The translations under genes and the position numbers were made by a program. This document shows, one piece after another, positions 14,596 through 15,926 of a stretch of 15,926 nucleotides of DNA. Source of the DNA: an uncultured Garciella sp. (GTDB lineage Bacteria > Bacillota > Clostridia > Eubacteriales > Garciellaceae); contig USMD01000039.1 in NCBI GenBank assembly GCA_900555725.1, forward strand, positions 1 through 15,926, written 5' to 3'. Numbering within the stretch: position 1 is the first letter of the stretch; each line of letters opens with the position of its first letter. The notes beneath the pieces were generated by a model, which saw only the letters and a list, made by a program, of their open reading frames with translations, made no database searches and was not told where the DNA came from.

Positions 14596-15074
14596 ATAAA
14601 AAATTAAATATTCTATTATTTAGTGGAGATTATGACAAAGCTTTAGCCTCTCTAATTCTTGCCAATGGAGCAAGGGAAATCGGTATGGAGGTTACTATGT
14701 TTTGTGCTTTTTGGGGATTATTGCTCTTAAGGGAAAGTCGAGGAGAAGAAAGTGAAGATGAAGAAAAAAGTTTTTTAGAAAAAACTTTTTCTGCGGTTAT
14801 GCCAAAGGAGGCAGAAGATTTACCCCTTTCTCATATGAATATGTTTGGCATAGGGCAGGGGATGCTTAAAAAAATGATGGAACAAAGTGATAAACCTCAA
14901 TTAAAGGATTTTTTAGAAGGAGCTAGAAAAAAGAATGTGAAATTTTATGGATGTAAGTTATCTGTAGAAGTAATGGGGTTTAAAAAGGAAGAATTTATTC
15001 CAGAATTAGAAATCATAGAGGTAGATAAGTATCTCCAAGAGGCAGCTCAATCAGATATACAATTATTTATTTAA
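14592..15074 (+). CDS. DsrE/DsrF/DrsH-like family protein
   Basis: 160-residue soluble protein of the DsrE_2 type, related to sulfur-relay proteins that carry or move persulfide sulfur; several relatives lie in selenium-related gene clusters. The opening strand-loop NILLFSGDYDKALASLILANGAREIG (described by span, 6-31) and VTMFCAFWG (34-42) are typical, as is the late Cys C121 in FYGCKLSVEVMG, the position expected for a chalcogen-carrying cysteine. C38 is the other cysteine. A charged loop (about 48-64, RESRGEESEDEEK) separates the halves. ATG 14592 is chosen over upstream in-frame codons because AGGAGGAG (14580-14587) is 4 nt away. Substrate and partner are not known. Confidence 0.85.
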   Translation: MNKKLNILLFSGDYDKALASLILANGAREIGMEVTMFCAFWGLLLLRESRGEESEDEEKSFLEKTFSAVMPKEAEDLPLSHMNMFGIGQGMLKKMMEQSDKPQLKDFLEGARKKNVKFYGCKLSVEVMGFKKEEFIPELEIIEVDKYLQEAAQSDIQLFI

Positions 15075-15111
15075 AAGACTATTATAAAGATGATGGGAAT
15101 GATATTGTTTA

Positions 15112-15120
15112 TGGTAAAAT
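15112..15120 (+). promoter_or_regulatory. Candidate extended -10 promoter of the PucR-like gene
   Basis: TG-G-TAAAAT (TAAAAT at 15115-15120) matches an extended -10. No good -35 is seen at the right distance. Predicted start near 15127 would give a leader of about 23 nt. Confidence 0.4.
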
Positions 15121-15149
15121 AAATATAAAGAGAATAAAGGGGGCTTTTT

Positions 15150-15879
15150 ATGAAAGGATCAATCAATGAAATAGATTTAACTTATAAAATGATTGAAGGA
15201 GTTTCCCAATCTTTTGATAATTTAGCAGATGAAATTGCAAAAATGATAGGTTATCCAATTACCATAGAAGATAGATTTCATCATCTTATCTCTTATAGTA
15301 AGCATCGGGGAGATATTGATAGGGCTAGAATTGTTACTATTATAAAGAAAAAGACGCCAGATAAAGTGATAAATAGTCTTTGGAAGACTGGATTTATGAA
15401 GGAAATTCTTGAAAAAGATGAGCCGGTTGTGATTCCTGCCGTAGATAAAGTAGAATTGGGAAATCGCGTAGTTATTTCTATGAAACATAATTCCCGAATA
15501 GTAGGATTTATTTGGGTTCATGTTGATGATAAAATGTTAAACTCTCACCAATTACAATTACTGAAAAAGTCAGCTAATTTAGTTAAATATCAATTACTTC
15601 ACTATCAAACAAAAGCCACCCAAGAAGAACAGCGTAAAGAATTTTTTCTTCATTTACTCAATGGATACCCTCAACAAGAAGAAAACATTTCTAAAAGAGC
15701 TACCAAATTAAACATATCTTTAGATCAAATATATACAATTGTCATTATAAACTTCTCCAGAGAAATAGATCAGAAAATTAAAAAATATATTTATAACTTC
15801 AGTAAAAATATTTATTTAGTACAAATTATTAGTTTTATTTTTGATCAAAATCAGATAATTTTTTTGGTTGGGCAAAAGG
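15150..15879 (+). CDS. CdaR/PucR-like transcriptional regulator, 3'-truncated by the contig end
   Basis: The frame from ATG 15150 stays open to the contig end, giving 243 genomic residues; AAAGGGGG (15136-15143) is the ribosome site. The N-terminal part (about 15-155) looks like a GAF/sensor-type domain (IAKMIGYPITIEDR, then VVISMKHNSRIVGFIWV). After a helical linker comes a segment typical of the CdaR GGDEF-like domain (REFFLHLL-type EFFLHLLNG at 165-172, KRATKLNISLDQIYTIVIINF after it). The C-terminal PucR-type helix-turn-helix would follow but is missing. The residues AVSYTHLRAHETGRN after 15878 are translated adapter. Family assignment is by pattern and the effector is unknown. Confidence 0.65.
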
Positions 15880-15926
15880 CTGTCTCTTATACACATCTCC
15901 GAGCCCACGAGACAGGCAGAAATCTC
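15880..15926. other. Nextera adapter, right contig end (artefact)
   Basis: CTGTCTCTTATACACATCT (mosaic end, 15880-15898), the rest of the transposon adapter, index AGGCAGAA and ATCTC of the P7 primer. Exact reverse complement of 1-47. Genomic sequence ends at 15879. Confidence 0.98.

Noticed and set aside
15222..15521. Open frame on the minus strand within the regulator gene
   Set aside because: Antisense to a plus-strand frame with a ribosome site and a recognisable domain pattern.
48..15879. CRISPR array, insertion sequence or prophage genes
   Set aside because: No regularly spaced repeats, transposase, integrase or phage genes are visible; gene order reads as chromosomal.
1..15926. Terminal inverted repeats suggesting a transposon or linear plasmid
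   Set aside because: The 47-bp repeats are exact Nextera adapter and index sequence.

Overview
The window is one contig of an AT-rich, low-GC Gram-positive anaerobe, most likely a selenocysteine-using member of the Clostridia. That is an inference from gene content: a T-box-controlled leuS, comEA, a DacF-type carboxypeptidase, the sel genes and a double-cubane-cluster reductase. The exact genus cannot be read from the sequence. Both ends are Illumina Nextera adapter (1-47 and 15880-15926, exact reverse complements), so the genomic sequence is 48-15879 and the genes at both ends are cut by the contig, not by biology.

Layout. 48-930: the 3' part of yqeK, overlapping rsfS. 931-3764: a sigma-A-type promoter, a leucine T-box leader, leuS and a palindromic terminator. 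3782-5152: a threonine dehydratase gene whose promoter lies inside a 14-bp inverted repeat containing a perfect DnaA-box sequence, then a shared convergent terminator. 5193-6434 (minus): a DacF-like D-Ala-D-Ala carboxypeptidase. 6617-7288: comEA. 7411-11802: the selenocysteine operon selD-selA-selB. selD is itself a selenoprotein gene with an in-frame UGA at codon 16, so naive gene calling loses its first 29 codons. 11875-14209: a compact operon with its own promoter and terminator, encoding a double-cubane-cluster (HgdB-like) reductase, a small DUF3343 putative Se/S-carrier-like protein and a BadF/HgdC-type ATPase activator. 14279-14487: selC, tRNA-Sec with anticodon UCA, as a separate unit with its own promoter and terminator. 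14592-15074: a DsrE/DsrF/DrsH-like protein. 15150-15879: a CdaR/PucR-like regulator cut off by the contig end.

How it fits together. SelD makes selenophosphate, SelA converts Ser-tRNA(Sec) to Sec-tRNA(Sec), SelB delivers it to UGA/SECIS sites and selC supplies the tRNA, so all dedicated Sec factors lie within 7 kb. The double-cubane reductase cassette sits between selB and selC and carries a small protein of a family named as putative Se/S carriers. A DsrE-like protein and a PucR-like regulator follow. The most interesting proposal from this window is that this low-potential reductase cassette is functionally tied to selenium or sulfur handling. This rests on gene neighbourhood and is not shown by the sequence.
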